DNA from: Conus ventricosus
Lineage: Eukaryota; Mollusca; Gastropoda; Neogastropoda; Conidae
DNA: 64,000 nt
Direction of reading: 5' to 3'
NCBI GenBank assembly: GCA_018398815.1
Contig: CM031595.1
Location: 134,566,668 to 134,630,667 of the forward strand
Shown: positions 43,481 to 55,153 of the stretch, one piece after another
Numbering within the stretch: the first letter of the stretch is position 1
How the letters are laid out: each line of letters begins with the position of its first letter
Made by a program: the position numbers and the translations under genes
Notes under the pieces: generated by a model
What the model saw: the letters and a program-made list of their open reading frames with translations, nothing else
Told to the model about the DNA's origin: nothing
Database searches by the model: none

Positions 43481-44240
43481 CTCCAGCCTGACAAAAATTG
43501 TTGCCAAGGAACAGCAATACTGTCTACAGCGGCAAAAAGATAAGAGGATAATTTACGTGCCACTGGAACCGCTGCCTTTACCAGACTCTATTGTGACAGT
43601 CCATCGATACTACATGCATCACACATGGACAAGACTTATGAGAAACGTGTGACATGGATAGAGGGGGCCGTCAGCAGCGACAACACCTGTTACGAGTACA
43701 AGGGACATTTCCTGGCAGTGCACCCCATGGAAACGCGGTAGACAGCACAACCACCAGCTACCAGCGCTGAAACCTCATGTTCGCCAGCAAATAAGGGCGG
43801 AGTTGAAAACGAAGAGGCCGCAGGACGTTTACAGCCAAGGGGACATCACTGACTGTGCCAGAAATCTCGAGCAGGTCCTTGACATGAAGCACAGAGAAGA
43901 CAGGAGAGAGAAGAAGACAGTGGTTGGAGGGACCTTTGCAGATCAAGTGGCCAGGCTAGAGGAGATGCAGTGTGATTCCGACTTCATCAGGCTACTATTC
44001 AGGAGGCCAGGCAAGGTTCCTTGTGCTGTCCTGTTCACAGATGAACAAGTGGCTGACCTCTGCCGCTTCTGTGGTCTCGCCCAGAGTGCAGAGTCAACCG
44101 TCCTGGAGGTGGACAAGACGTACAACCTTGGGGACCTGCACGTGACAGTCACGGTGTTCAAGGTGTTCAAGAACCTAGCAGTTACCAGGAAGACCACCCC
44201 TTGATGATTGGCCCAATCTTTTTGCACGGCAACTCTGACA
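43480..44240 (+). pseudogene. MULE-transposase-like C-terminal part
   Basis: LPLPDSIVTVHRYYMHHTW, then KTKRPQDVYSQGDITDCARN, GGTFADQVARLEEMQC, VPCAVLFTDEQVADLCRF, LEVDKTYNLGDLHVTVTVFK and, after a small shift at 44203, MIGPIFLHGNSDN. A D-(K/R)-T-(F/Y)-N-L strand followed by GP-x-x-(L/I)-H is the pattern I associate with MULE-like DDE transposases. The remaining catalytic residues would lie beyond 44240, where coding ends. Frameshifts at about 43650 and 44203. Confidence 0.45.
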
Positions 44241-44734
44241 ACTAAACAAGTCAAATTGTTCAGACATATAGACAAGTGAAAACAGTATTCTTTTGTGAAA
44301 ATTTGTAGTTGAAAAAAAAAAAGCTTTCTCAAGTTCAGATTTTATCTAAAAGATGGGAAGGAATGTACTGTCGTTCTCTTTTTATAATGGATGCTGTTCC
44401 TCTAATCACATGTGGTGAATATGACCCGAACCGGAAGTGAAAGAAAAAGAGAACACACAGGAGTGGTAACGTCTGCGACCGAGTAAAGACGGCCCAACAC
44501 ACGAGTTGTATTCCAGATAATTTTACATGACTAAAAAAAAATCTGTTTTCCATTCAACTGTATAGTTGAATGACATACACAATTATGGATCTTATATCGC
44601 ACAATTCTTCCAGCCAACTCACTACGCTGTATTCACACTCGCACCAACTAGCAAAAGTGCACCACACACACACATGCACGTATGTAGTTGAGCATATCAT
44701 TAAAAAAAACACCATATATTCATATATATATATA

Positions 44735-44800
44735 TAATTCCTTCCCCCCCTGATGTGGCCCTTTGCAGTCGACTGGGCTATAAGCAACATTATCTTATTT
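44735..44800 (+). mobile_element. Family A LINE 3' tip, plus strand
   Basis: ctgatgtggccctttgcagt...gggctataagcaacattatc matches the last 55 bp of family A. A minimal truncated copy. Confidence 0.7.
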
Positions 44801-44862
44801 TTTCTGGGTCCTCTTCACCACCGACGGACAGGTCTCCACAATCAATAAGTTGAGTATCTTAT

Positions 44863-44886
44863 CTCCCCCCCCCCCCCCCCCCCCCA
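44863..44886. repeat. Poly-C run followed by short CA
   Basis: About 24 C, then cacacacacac. Confidence 0.9.
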
Positions 44887-45339
44887 CACACACACAGAGT
44901 GACTGTCAGTGTCACACACATGTATACCCTTCATACAATTTTCATTTTCCATCTTTTTCTTCCTCTTTGTAAAGTACTGCCGCTCCATCCCCCCACCCCT
45001 GTTTCTGGGGAGTGGAGCTAATCAACAGTAGAAGTAAAGTGACAGACACACCTTGAGCGATTTTGCTGTCACTAGTGTCAGGAAACATCATCTGGAATTG
45101 GGAACAAGATGATCGGTCGTTGACATGGACAGATTCGCGTCTGCCACCAGCCTACACATCATGACCATCATCTCGGCGTTTGTCACCTGCTGCTCTAGGT
45201 CCCCCACTACACTTCACTGGGCCTTTTTCAATGCTTGTACAATTGAAGGTATTCCTTTCATCACTTCCGATATTATGCGATTTTGACGAAACATGCTTCA
45301 TAAAATAATGCAGTCGTTGCGCCCTCCATGAGCTTAACT

Positions 45340-45575
45340 TTTTTTCTTTCCGTAGAATGTCCACAATCATCACGTTGACTAGTCTTGACACTTTTGCGTG
45401 TATGACCGTTTTTTATCCTACTGTACGGGAAATGGAGTCAGAACCAATGTCAACTCCCGAGGGAAAAATCCCCCCATACCGAAACGGCCCAGCGGAGATT
45501 CGAACCAGCAACCCCAAGGTTACGAGTCCGACGCTCAACGACTAAGCACTTCCAAGCTCTACATCACTCTCATGA
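45340..45575 (-). mobile_element. tRNA-headed SINE, minus strand
   Basis: On the minus strand, TGCTTAGTCGTTGAGCG is an A-box-like start and GGTTCGAATCT (45506-45496) a B box. Downstream it carries the gastropod-type tail block (aaaaacggtcatacacgcaa, agtgtcaagactagtcaacg) also seen near 62.1 and 62.6 kb. Confidence 0.65.
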
Positions 45576-46107
45576 ACGCGTAATTTCGCTGGTGGCGGCA
45601 TTCTCTTAGTGGATATCTCATTAGATCTATCTGTGTCAGTCGCTCACTGTGAAAGATGGCCGACCATGCTGTAGGCGAGTAAGCGCCATCTATCTGCGAA
45701 TGGGTACGATAGGCCTAGGCCCTAACTCGCGTCTTCAAACAGGAAAATAGTACATTTCTTTTTTTCTTTTTTTTTGTTTTTTTTGTTTTGTTTTGTTTTT
45801 GTTGCCAATGTTGCCGACTTTCGTATTTTTGTCGTAGTCGGCGTATTATCGCATTTTCCAGTCAAATTTAGTAAAATACGCTAGAAAAATCGTAGGGTAT
45901 TCAATTCTTGTGGTGGGAACACATAAACACATGACATATGAGTACACAACATTGAATAATGTAAAATGTGCAAATCCACTCACACCTGCACATCTTCTTC
46001 TTCTTCTTCTTCCAGTAATGTTCAGCGGTCATCAGGTTGACCATTATTAACATACTAGTGGCGAAGCGCGAGTGTGTGCAGGAAATCCTGAGACGGGGAG
46101 GGAGTAG

Positions 46108-46262
46108 GTGGGGGCAGGGTTGAGCTGGGAGGGAATGGATGGGGGCAGGAGGGAGAGGGGGAGGAGGGCAGGGGGGGGGGGCAGGGGGGGAGGAGAGGGG
46201 GTGGGGGGGGAGGAGAGGGGGCAGGGGGGGAGGAGAGGGGCCAGGGGGGGGGGGGGGGGGGA
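46108..46262. repeat. G-rich minisatellite in family B 3' UTR
   Basis: gggggggaggagagggggca repeated several times, ending in a G homopolymer. Many four-G runs on the top strand, so C-rich in the element's RNA. Confidence 0.85.
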
Positions 46263-46272
46263 GAGGCGGGTT

Positions 46273-47400
46273 CTACTGTGCCTGGAGGGCCCTCAATGCC
46301 CTTGAGCAGAAGGCATTATGGGAGGGGGCCTCGACAACATCAGCTGGGAGGGAGTTCCAGTCGACAACGGTCCTCGGGAAAAAGGAGAACTTCCTGTAGT
46401 CAGTGCGGCACTGGAATCGTCGTAGTTGGTAATTGTGGTTGCTGCGACGACCACTTCGAGGCTGTTGCTTGAGGTCGGTGCAGGAGACGCAAGCTTGATC
46501 GTTGATGATCTTGTGGAGCATTGCAAGTCTGGCGCAGCGACGTCGTTGTTGAAGCGAGGGCCACTCGAGTAGCGTCATCATGTCTGAGACACTGGAAGTG
46601 TTGTGGTAGCGGTTGGTGACAAATCTGGCAGCTCTTCGCTGGACTTTCTCGAGGGTTTTGGTGAGATCGTCGGTGTGTGGGTCCCATACAGAGCAAGCAT
46701 ACTCCACAATTGGACGAACCATTGCTTTGTAGGCTAGCTCTTTGGTACGGCTGGAGCACACCTTCAAGTTCCTTCTCAGAAATCCCAGTGTCTTGTTAGC
46801 CTTAGCACAGATGTTCTCTATGTGTTTTGTGAAGTCCAGCTTTGTCTCCAGTATGACCCCAAGGTACTTTGTGGAGGTGACTCTCTCCAGTGTCTGGCTG
46901 TGGAGGGTGTAGTTTGAGAGAACGGGGGAGTGGCTTCTGGTGAAGGACAGTACACAGCACTTGTCTGGGTGGAAGGCCATGTCCCATTCTCTCTCCCATT
47001 GTTCCAGACGCTGGAGGTCCTCCTGGAGCTTGGCTGGGTCTTCTGCACAGGTGATGAACCTGTAGACAGCTGTATCATCGGCAAAGAGTCTTGATGGGGA
47101 AGAGATTTTGGAGGGGAGGTCGTTGATGTAGCACAGGAAGAGGCATGGTCCCAGGACGGAGCCCTGGGGGACACCGGTCTTCACGTCAACATAGCCGGAT
47201 CGGGCACCATCCACCACAACAGACTGTGTGCGGCCGCTGAGGAAATTTGCGATGAAGCGGTTAGTGTTTCCTCGTATGCCATAGTGGTTGAGTTTGTGGC
47301 AGAGCAGGCTATGGTTGACACGGTCAAATGCTTTGGCGAAGTCCAACACCACGACCTCCGTTGTAGTACCGTGTTCCATGGCTGCAGAGACTTCTTCGAT
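46273..47400 (-). CDS. Family B LINE ORF2, RT C-terminal part
   Basis: Continues after the frameshift with SFIEEVSAAMEHG and VVVLDFAKAFDRVNHSLLC, GVPQGSVLGPCLFLCYINDL, SRLFADDTAVYRF (catalytic FADD), MAFHPDKCCVLSFTR, YLGVILETKLDFTKH and the C-terminal YHNTSSVSDMMTLLEWPSLQ, FFPRTVVDWNSLPADVV, ending at 46273. All RT motifs are present, so only the shift near 47400 separates this from a full-length protein. Confidence 0.85.
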   Translation of the reverse strand: MEEVSAAMEHGTTTEVVVLDFAKAFDRVNHSLLCHKLNHYGIRGNTNRFIANFLSGRTQSVVVDGARSGYVDVKTGVPQGSVLGPCLFLCYINDLPSKISSPSRLFADDTAVYRFITCAEDPAKLQEDLQRLEQWEREWDMAFHPDKCCVLSFTRSHSPVLSNYTLHSQTLERVTSTKYLGVILETKLDFTKHIENICAKANKTLGFLRRNLKVCSSRTKELAYKAMVRPIVEYACSVWDPHTDDLTKTLEKVQRRAARFVTNRYHNTSSVSDMMTLLEWPSLQQRRRCARLAMLHKIINDQACVSCTDLKQQPRSGRRSNHNYQLRRFQCRTDYRKFSFFPRTVVDWNSLPADVVEAPSHNAFCSRALRALQAQ

Positions 47401-49603
47401 AAAACTCAAGTAGCTGGGTCTCGCATGAACGGTGTTTACGGAATCCATGCTGTTGGCTGGACAGGATGTTTTTGGATTCGAGGTGGGTCATGATGGCACT
47501 CACTAAGATGTGCTCTAAGAGTTTGGAGCAGATGCAGGTGAGGGAGATGGGGCGGTAGTTGGAGGGTTTGTAGTGCTCACCCTTCTTAAAGACGGGGGCG
47601 ACTGTGGCTAGTTGCCAGTCAGAGGGGACTTGTCCATTAAGGAGAGATGAGGTGTATATGGTGGTGAGGATGGGGGCTACTTCCCTAGCAAGTTCTTTGA
47701 GGACCCGGGGTGTAAGACCATCCGGACCTGTGGCTTTGTGGGGGTTGAGGTCTGTCAGAAGTTTTTCTACACCATGGACGTTGATGGAAATTTCATCCAT
47801 GGCTGTGTAGTCGTCAGGGGGGTCAGGCATTGTGCATTTTGACCTGAATTCTGCCTCAGAGTACTCTGTACCCTTGCTGAATGCCTTGAAAAACTGATCG
47901 TTTAACGCTTCAGCTTTGAGTCCGGGGTCGGTGATGAGTTTTCCATTTGATTTGAGAGCTGCGACACTGGAACTACTTGAGCGCTGGTGCTTGATGTAGG
48001 TGAACAGCTTCTTGGGGTGGGGTTTGGAGTGGTCTTGGGGTTTGGAGTCATTTTCAGAGGTGGGGGGTGGGGGGGTGAAGAGATTTTCCTGGTATCGCCA
48101 GTATGACCGGCGCATTTCTCTGAGGATTTCTCTGTTCAGGCTATTGATTTCTTTGTTTTGTGTGGGGTCGCCAGATTTTTTCCATTTTCTGTACAGTCTG
48201 TCTCTTTTGCGTATGATTTTCTTTATTTCGTAGGTGGTCCAGGGGTAAGAGGATTTCAGTCGAGGTGTTTTGGTGGGTATGTGTTTCTTCATGCTGTCCT
48301 GGAGTGCTGACTTGAAGTGTTGCCAGAGGTCTTCTGTAGGCTTGTCCTCAGTCTCCCTGAATTCCTCCTGGAGATCAGTCATGTCCTGTTTCATGTCCTG
48401 TTTCATGGCCTCCCAGTTGGCTCGATTGTAGAGGAGGATGGGGCGAGCTATGTTCTTCAGGGTCTCTGGCCTGGTGATGTACTCAAAGTACACGACACGG
48501 TGGTCGGAGAGGCCAGGCATCACTTCGACTCGTGGGATCAGTGATGGGCGGTTGGTGAGGACAATATCAAGGATATTTCTTTGCCTAGTGGGTTCCTTGA
48601 CGACTTGCTCCATGCCTGTGTCGCCCAGGAGGTTGACAAAGTCCTTGTGGAGGTGTGCGTAACAGGGTTTGGGTTTCATGATCATGTTTACCCAGTCGTA
48701 GGACGGAAGATTGAAGTCGCCGGCAACAAGCAGTTGAGCATTTTTTATTGCTGCAGCCCTTCTGATGGAGGTTTCGAAATGGGCCAGTCCAGCTGCGTCT
48801 GAAACGTCTGGTCGGTAAAAGACACACAGATAAAGGGGTTGCTGTCTGTAGGTGGGGATCTTGATCCATAACAGCTCTCCATCCGTGTTTAATTCTGGTA
48901 CTTCGGCGCATTGTATGTCGTTCCGGATGGCGATAAAGACGCCACCGCCACCAGCATTTCTATCTTTTCTGAAGAGTTTGTGGGTTTGTGGAAAGAATTC
49001 AGAGCTTGATATACCAGAGTCTAGATGTGTCTCGGTGCCAAATACTACGTCAGGTTTTGTCCTCTCTAGGAGGTTTGGTAGTGTCGCACGCTTGCCTGGG
49101 GCACTCTGAAAGTTGATATTGAGGAGGCGGAGAGGTCCGTTTCTTTCTCTTCCATGATTGCTGTTTTTCGTGGGGGTTGAAGAGTGAATAGGATCAAAGT
49201 CCTCGGTAGAGTCGGGAATAGAGTGGATGGAGGAGTTGTTTCGTTCTATGCCATGTAGGTCGAAAAGTGTGGAGCTATAGTTCGCGTTTTTGCAGATGAC
49301 ACAACGCCAGGAGACATCTTCAAGTGTTTCGTAAGTTTCCGATCCAATTAGTTGGCAAGCTGGGTGGAACCATGTGCCACAAGTTTCACACTGAACACCA
49401 CCTTTGGCATCCCAGGTGACAGGTTGATCACATACACCACAGGGTGCACTGGAGTCGTCATCACTGGAGGTTGACATCGTTGCTGTAGATGAATTGGGGG
49501 GGAAATCTTCAGGGCCGTTGGGAAGAAGATTGGCAGAGTTCAAACAGGTGAGGAGTAGCCAGGGTAATATCCAGGTGAAAGTTTGGGGGGAGCAGGTCAT
49601 CAT
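47400..49603 (-). CDS. Family B LINE ORF2, PHD finger + endonuclease + RT N-terminal part
   Basis: An N-terminal PHD finger (CGVCDQPVTWDAKGG, CETCGTWFHPAC, WRCVICKN) is followed by an apurinic-type endonuclease: LNINFQSAPGK, VVFGTETHLDSGI, LVAGDFNLPSYDW and LSDHRVVYFEY. The reverse transcriptase begins with LNPHKATGPDGLTPRVLKEL, NYRPISLTCICSKLLEH and HGFRKHRSCETQLL. The last residues before the stop at 47324 (after about QLLEF) are out of frame. Enzyme for target-primed reverse transcription of the element RNA. PHD fingers at this place are known in some CR1-group elements. Confidence 0.85.
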
Positions 49604-50576
49604 AAGCGTCTCAGTAGAAGGCGAGTGCAGGGGAGGAAGGGTTTGTTTTGGTTGGTGAGCAGCAGGCCGCCATCTTGGAAACGCAGTGTGGGGATTTATT
49701 TGGAAAAACTAGCTAAATTGAGAAATTTTGAATGAAAGTCACAAAACAAAGGGTCTCGCTGTGATCTAGGATGTTAGTACTATGTAACAATACACTTCTT
49801 CAGCTTCTTGGGTGCTAATAAGATAGAAAATGACTAGAATTTTTATAATTCACAGGAGACCGATCACAAAAACGTTGCAAACCCTCGCACATGCGCACAA
49901 CATTTAAAAAAAACAATATAAATAAAGTAAGGCTTATTTTTCACATAAAACTAATCAATAACTCTACCCAACATACACTCCATTTTATATCCAGTCAATT
50001 TAATAAAATCAGCTGTACGCTAAAATAAACCGTAAAAAAATGGGCACACACACACACACACACACACATGCACGCACACACACACAAACAAGTCCGATGA
50101 GATTACAAGAACACTGAAGAAGGGCTTACCTGCCCATACCCCTAAAAAGCTGCAATCAAACTACGGCATAACTTTCTGTTGCTCTTTTCCCCAATGCTTG
50201 AAAAATTAAGATGTGCAGTCTCAAACAACTTGGATACAAAATTTGGTATACCTTCCAAACACACTGTGTTACAAGAAAGTTCTTGTGGCTGTGTAAACCC
50301 TACTTTCAGTCCATCGGCAACTGGTACCGAGCTACCTAATTCTAGAACTCTGTATTATTTGGGGGCAGGGGGAGGGGGGGGGGATCATAATGGAAACTGC
50401 ATTGCAACTGAATTTTCAGAAAACTGAAGAAAAAAAAAAAACATTCTGGGAACAGAAAAATATCACAGTCAGGTTTTCTTCAAAGACTGAGATATGTGGA
50501 GATTAGGGCAAAAATAAGAGAATGTCCCAGAAACATTCCCATCCTCATAGTCATAGACACACACTTACACACACAC

Positions 50577-50636
<60 letters not shown>

Positions 50637-50904
50637 ACCATCTCACATTTTCATGACCCATTTATTGTCATATTAATCTGAAGGTTGTCTCAGCAAAGAA
50701 CACAAAATGAGGATAAGAGTGAAATAATTCATCAAAAATATCTATATTACAGTACTTTTGAATCTAATTTTGACTCTCTCTCTCTCTTTCTTTCTCTGTC
50801 TCTCTCTCCCTCTCCTCTTGCTCGCTCGCTCACTCTCCCTCTCTCTCTCTCTCTGTAGCACTCCTTCCCCCTAATACTATTGTGGACTCACTTCACGTTT
50901 ACAA

Positions 50905-51165
<261 letters not shown>

Positions 51166-51596
51166 CTCACCAGTCTTCCTCTTCCTTCTCAAGCTGACAG
51201 TGTGTTTGCCTTTTTTTCTCAGCTATCCTTTCATCTTTTTATTCCTTCTTCCTTTTCTTTGTTTCTCTCCCTCAGCTCCCCTACCCTCTCTTTTCCCCAA
51301 CCACACTTCTTTCTCTAAAGATGTGTGAGAGTCAACTGACCCAGCTGCTGCCCTCATCAGTGATGAAAATTGATCCTTCCTTACACAGTTACAGGATGGA
51401 ATGGCACCAGTGTTGTTTATAACATGATTTCATACAGGATAAACCACTAAGTTGCCCTTAATAAAGAAGGAAAGAAATACAGGCACGAAGTAAGAAATGC
51501 AGGCACGACGTTCAAAAACAGTATGTGATCATGGGTGCAGTCTGTAAGATAGCATTGGAGTAAAATTATATGAACATAAGTCAAATACAGATAGAC

Positions 51597-51720
<124 letters not shown>

Positions 51721-51954
51721 CAAGTTAATCCAACACAGAAATAGACCAGTTAAATGAGTTAAGTACTCCTAACTGGATGCAATTCATGCTTGTGGTCTAC
51801 AATTCTTTGCTGCCTCTCACTGCCATTTCCATTACACGTGTTGTGTAATTTCCAAAAGAAGCCGGAAAAGATTCACTTGTGCCCCACATAGCATGAAACA
51901 CGTTCATTGGCTTGTTATGAAACCAGAGTAACTGATCTATGAAACTGTTCTTAG

Positions 51955-51964
51955 CTACATGGAT
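51955..51964. repeat. Target-site duplication, left, of LINE copy 3
   Basis: CTACATGGAT, repeated at 55826-55835. Confidence 0.8.
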
Positions 51965-52524
51965 AAGAAGATAAGATAATGTTGCTTAGTTATAGCCCAG
52001 CCGACCGCAAAGGGCCACATCAGGGCTGACACCACGTTAAAATCAACTCACCAGTCATTAAAAAAAAAAAAAAAAACTTTCACACATCTCTTTCAATAAC
52101 ATCTTCTAGAAACGCACCAGAAACTTCGTTAAAAATCTTTCTTCCGTAAAATCTTAAATCAGATGAAAAATGTGAATCTCTCTTAAAAACCCAAGGATCA
52201 CGTCAGGCGGGACATCCCTGAACAGGATCTTCATGGACTCCGCTGTAAAATGTTTGTGTCTCACATCGTGCAAGTCCCAACACTCTAAAAGAATATGTTT
52301 CATTGTGCATGTGAGTGGCACATGACATGGAATGCACCACGGAGCTTCTTCACTCTTTAAAAGGTAGGAATGAGTAAAATACGAATGGCCGGTGTGCAGC
52401 CGGCACAGAACCGTTTCCTCTTTACGACCACCAGATGTAGATGGGAGGAAGTCCTTAAGGTTTGGACGGATCTGAAAGAGTTTGTTATTCGTCTGTGTGT
52501 TCCAATCCTCCTACCAGAGGTCTC

Positions 52525-53499
52525 TCACATAATCGTTAATTTTGGGTTTTCACATCTGAGCAGGGATATAAAGTTGGACAGTTTCTCTCTTGTGGCATTC
52601 TTGGCTAAATGATCAACCATTTCGTTCCCGCCGATGCCAACATGACCAGGAACCCAAGCAAGAATAATGTTGTAACCATCCGCTTTCAACTTGCTAAAAA
52701 GTTCAAAGAAATGTAAAAGTTCTGGATGCTGAAGGTTGCGGACAGCTATGGCCTCCAAAGCTGACAGCGAATCCGACAGAACCAGAAAATCCCTCTTCGT
52801 AGATTGTGAAATTATCTTCAATGCCAGAACCAGAGCACTCAGTTCAGCAGAATAGACAGAAGCATCTGGAGGTATATGTTTTAACATTATCTGAGAAGGA
52901 GCACCGGGGCAATAGGCTGCACAGGCTACTCCATCTTCAGACTTGGAACCATCAGTGAAAATTTTCTGGTAAGATGGGAATTTTGAACAGAGGTCAGCAT
53001 ACAAGGCCTTGTATGCCAGAGAGCTGGTAGACTCTTTACGAAAGGTTGCAAGATCAAAACGAATCTCTGGTGTGAAAAAGGTCCACGGAGGCTGATCTGG
53101 AAACTTGGAAAAATCCGACACAACTCCTAGGTCTAGACCTGCATTCCGCACGTGAGGCTGCATACGAAGACCAAACGGCGGAATACAGTTAGGGTTGGTT
53201 TCGAATTTGTTTTGAAACTGAGGGTCAAAGACACAGTCATAGGCAGGATTCTGCGGTTCTGAGAACAGTCTGATATAATAATTTAGAGACATTTTCAGCC
53301 TGCGGTTGGACAGTGAGGGTTCACCTGCCTCTGCGTACAGGCTGTACACAGGGGTGGTGCGGAATGCTCCAAGACAGAGACGAAGCCCTTGATGGTGGAT
53401 AGGGTCCAAGAATTTGAGGGAAGAGGGTCTTGCAGAGCCGTACACAGCACAACCGTAGTCCAGTTTGGAACGGACCAAGGCTCTGTAGAGGTTCAGCAA
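52525..53499 (-). CDS. Family A LINE ORF2 C-terminal region with intact RNase H
   Basis: One 324-codon open frame: LYRALVRSKLDYGCAVYGSA, LDPIHHQGLRLCLGAFRTTP, then an RNase H domain with all catalytic positions: FTDGSKSEDGVA (Asp), VYSAELSALVLAL (Glu), LVLSDSLSALEA (Asp) and WVPGHVGIGGNEMVDHLAK (His and Asp). RNase H at the end of ORF2 is characteristic of the I superfamily and removes the RNA strand after reverse transcription. Confidence 0.85.
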   Translation of the reverse strand: MLNLYRALVRSKLDYGCAVYGSARPSSLKFLDPIHHQGLRLCLGAFRTTPVYSLYAEAGEPSLSNRRLKMSLNYYIRLFSEPQNPAYDCVFDPQFQNKFETNPNCIPPFGLRMQPHVRNAGLDLGVVSDFSKFPDQPPWTFFTPEIRFDLATFRKESTSSLAYKALYADLCSKFPSYQKIFTDGSKSEDGVACAAYCPGAPSQIMLKHIPPDASVYSAELSALVLALKIISQSTKRDFLVLSDSLSALEAIAVRNLQHPELLHFFELFSKLKADGYNIILAWVPGHVGIGGNEMVDHLAKNATREKLSNFISLLRCENPKLTIM

Positions 53500-53632
53500 A
53501 GTTTTCTTATCAGCGCCCCAGTCGGTGTGCGCTACGACCCGCAGAATATTCAGAGCTTTCTGGCAAGAAGTTTTGAGGTTTTTGATGTGGCTGAGAAAGT
53601 TGAGTTTTTGGTCAAAAATAACTCCCAGGAAT

Positions 53633-53948
53633 ACGCCTTGGCTTAAGGCTGTGTCAGACCAATTGACATAGGCCAGAACACCAAGGCTACATCAAAATGT
53701 TGTTATGCTCTGCATAGTTATGTGGGGATTGTCTTCAGTCGTGACAAGCTCCTAGCATAACATTATCAGTCTCCCAAATCCCCCGAAGTCGGAGTGTGGC
53801 TGCCCATGTGGCGGGGTAATCAAAAACGGTCACACACGTAATGTTCTCATCCCCAGCTGATGCATTTGTGCCATAGTGTTCAAATACTTCGGCTGTTCGG
53901 ATGATCCCTGGAGTCTTTTAGCCAGGGTACGACAACAACAACAACAAC
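53633..53948 (+). mobile_element. SINE nested in LINE copy 3, 13-bp target duplication
   Basis: AACTCCCAGGAAT at 53620-53632 is repeated at 53949-53961. The 316-bp insert contains ggagtgtggctgcccatgtg, then gcggggtaatcaaaaacggt (the shared tail block) and ends in (AAC)n. Its head has no clear tRNA boxes. Confidence 0.8.
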
Positions 53949-53971
53949 AACTCCCAGGAATTTGGCTTCTT

Positions 53972-55073
53972 TTACAACTGGAATGGTGGACTTGTCCAGA
54001 CGACTTTCAGGATCAGCAAAAAATCGACGAAAATTGTGGAAATGAATTGACTGAGTTTTGGTACGGGAGAAGGTAAACCCTTTTCCTCGACCCACTGTTG
54101 GATTCTGTTGACACAAAGTTGGAGTCGACGCTGTACGCTGGCGTAAGAAGCTCCAACTGCATAGCCATACAGCGCAAAGTCGTCAACAAACAGAGAGGAC
54201 TCGGTGCCCAGGCTTACCGATTGGACAATGTCATTTATTTTAATGCTGAAAAGGGCTGGAGAAAGGATGCTCCCCTGAGGAATACCCAACTCCTGCTCAT
54301 GGATGTCAGAGAGTGTGGTGCCAACACGCACCTGGAACTGTCGATCGGCTAAAATGTTCTGAATGAACAGAGGCAGGTGACCCCGAAAACCAAGTCTGTG
54401 CAGGTCCATGAGGACTCCTGCTTTCCACGTGGTGTTGTACGCCTTTTCGAGGTCGAAAACGATAGCGACCACATGCTGCTTGTTAACAAAGGCATTGCGG
54501 ATGGTGGTTTCCAGACGGATTAGATGGTCAACCGTCGAGTGGTACTTCGGAAACCGCACTGTTCACTGGCCAAAAGACCATCGGTTTCCAGCTTCCACAT
54601 CAGACGGGAGTTGACCATCTTTTCCATCAGCTTACAGAGGCAGCTGGTCAGAGCGATTGGGCGATAGTTGGAAGGGTTGGTAAGGTCCTTTCCAGGCTTT
54701 GGAATGGGAATGATCAGGGCTTTCCGCCAGGAGGGCGGAAAGGACCCTGTAGTCCAGATATGGTTATAGACTTTGAGAAGAGTCTGGAGACAGCTTTCTG
54801 GAAAATGTTTCACAACCTGATAATGAATGTCATCCAGACCAGGGCAGAATCAATGCAGGTTTGTAAAGCTAATTTGAGTTCAACGATTGAAAAAGGAAGA
54901 TTATAGGTTTCAGAGTTGTCTGATGTGAAATTGTATGAAGATTTCTCTCTAATCTCTTTGTTTCTTAAAAAGGCTGCAGATTTATTTGAAGATGAGGAGT
55001 TCTGTTGGATGGTGGAGGCCAACAGATTGGCAACAGCTTGTTTGTCAGTGATCAGAGCATCAGCAAGTTTCAA
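53972..55073 (-). pseudogene. Family A LINE copy 3, reverse transcriptase
   Basis: 54813-54520 reads FPPSWRKALIIPIPKPGKDL and NYRPIALTSCLCKLMEKM; 54559-53972 reads VFDLEKAYNTTWKAG, GIPQGSILSPALFSIKINDI and LFVDDFALYG. The segments are separated by one frameshift each (near 54540 and 54815). Better kept than copy 1. Confidence 0.8.
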
Positions 55074-55153
55074 GTGATGAATGGAGGGGTTGGTGTTCTT
55101 CCCTTTGATTTTTCTAATGATGTTCCAAACTTTTTTCTTGGAAGTTTTAGATG

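Larger units (their letters stand above)
39751..44240 (+). pseudogene. PHD-like finger + OTU protease + MULE-transposase-like protein, degraded
   Basis: Three exons fit in phase: 39751-39831, 39957-40079 and 42082 onward. The first two give CGICNSSCGWN, then CSACLKWIHRR and FACKKC, a PHD-like finger with one frameshift and one cysteine apparently lost. The third has an OTU domain (VQGDGNCLFCAVSLGLYG with the Asp-Gly-Asn-Cys core; HF of NHFV as possible catalytic His), an acidic linker, and an end with FTDEQVADLCRF, LEVDKTYNLGDLHVTVTVF and GPIFLHGNSD, which resembles MULE-type transposases. Several frameshifts and in-frame TAG stops interrupt it. Most likely a large DNA transposon gene; a decayed host gene is the alternative. 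Confidence 0.5.
46010..49680 (-). mobile_element. Family B LINE (CR1/L2-like), nearly complete
   Basis: Minus-strand element of about 3.7 kb. It has one long ORF2-type frame (49603-47324), which after a single frameshift near 47400 continues in 47448-46273. Next come a G-rich (on the top strand) 3' UTR at 46108-46262 and the end gaacattactggaagaagaa at about 46010. The 5' limit is uncertain, about 49680. No target duplication was found. The reading frame is otherwise intact over about 1,100 codons, so this is the youngest-looking LINE in the window. Confidence 0.85.
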
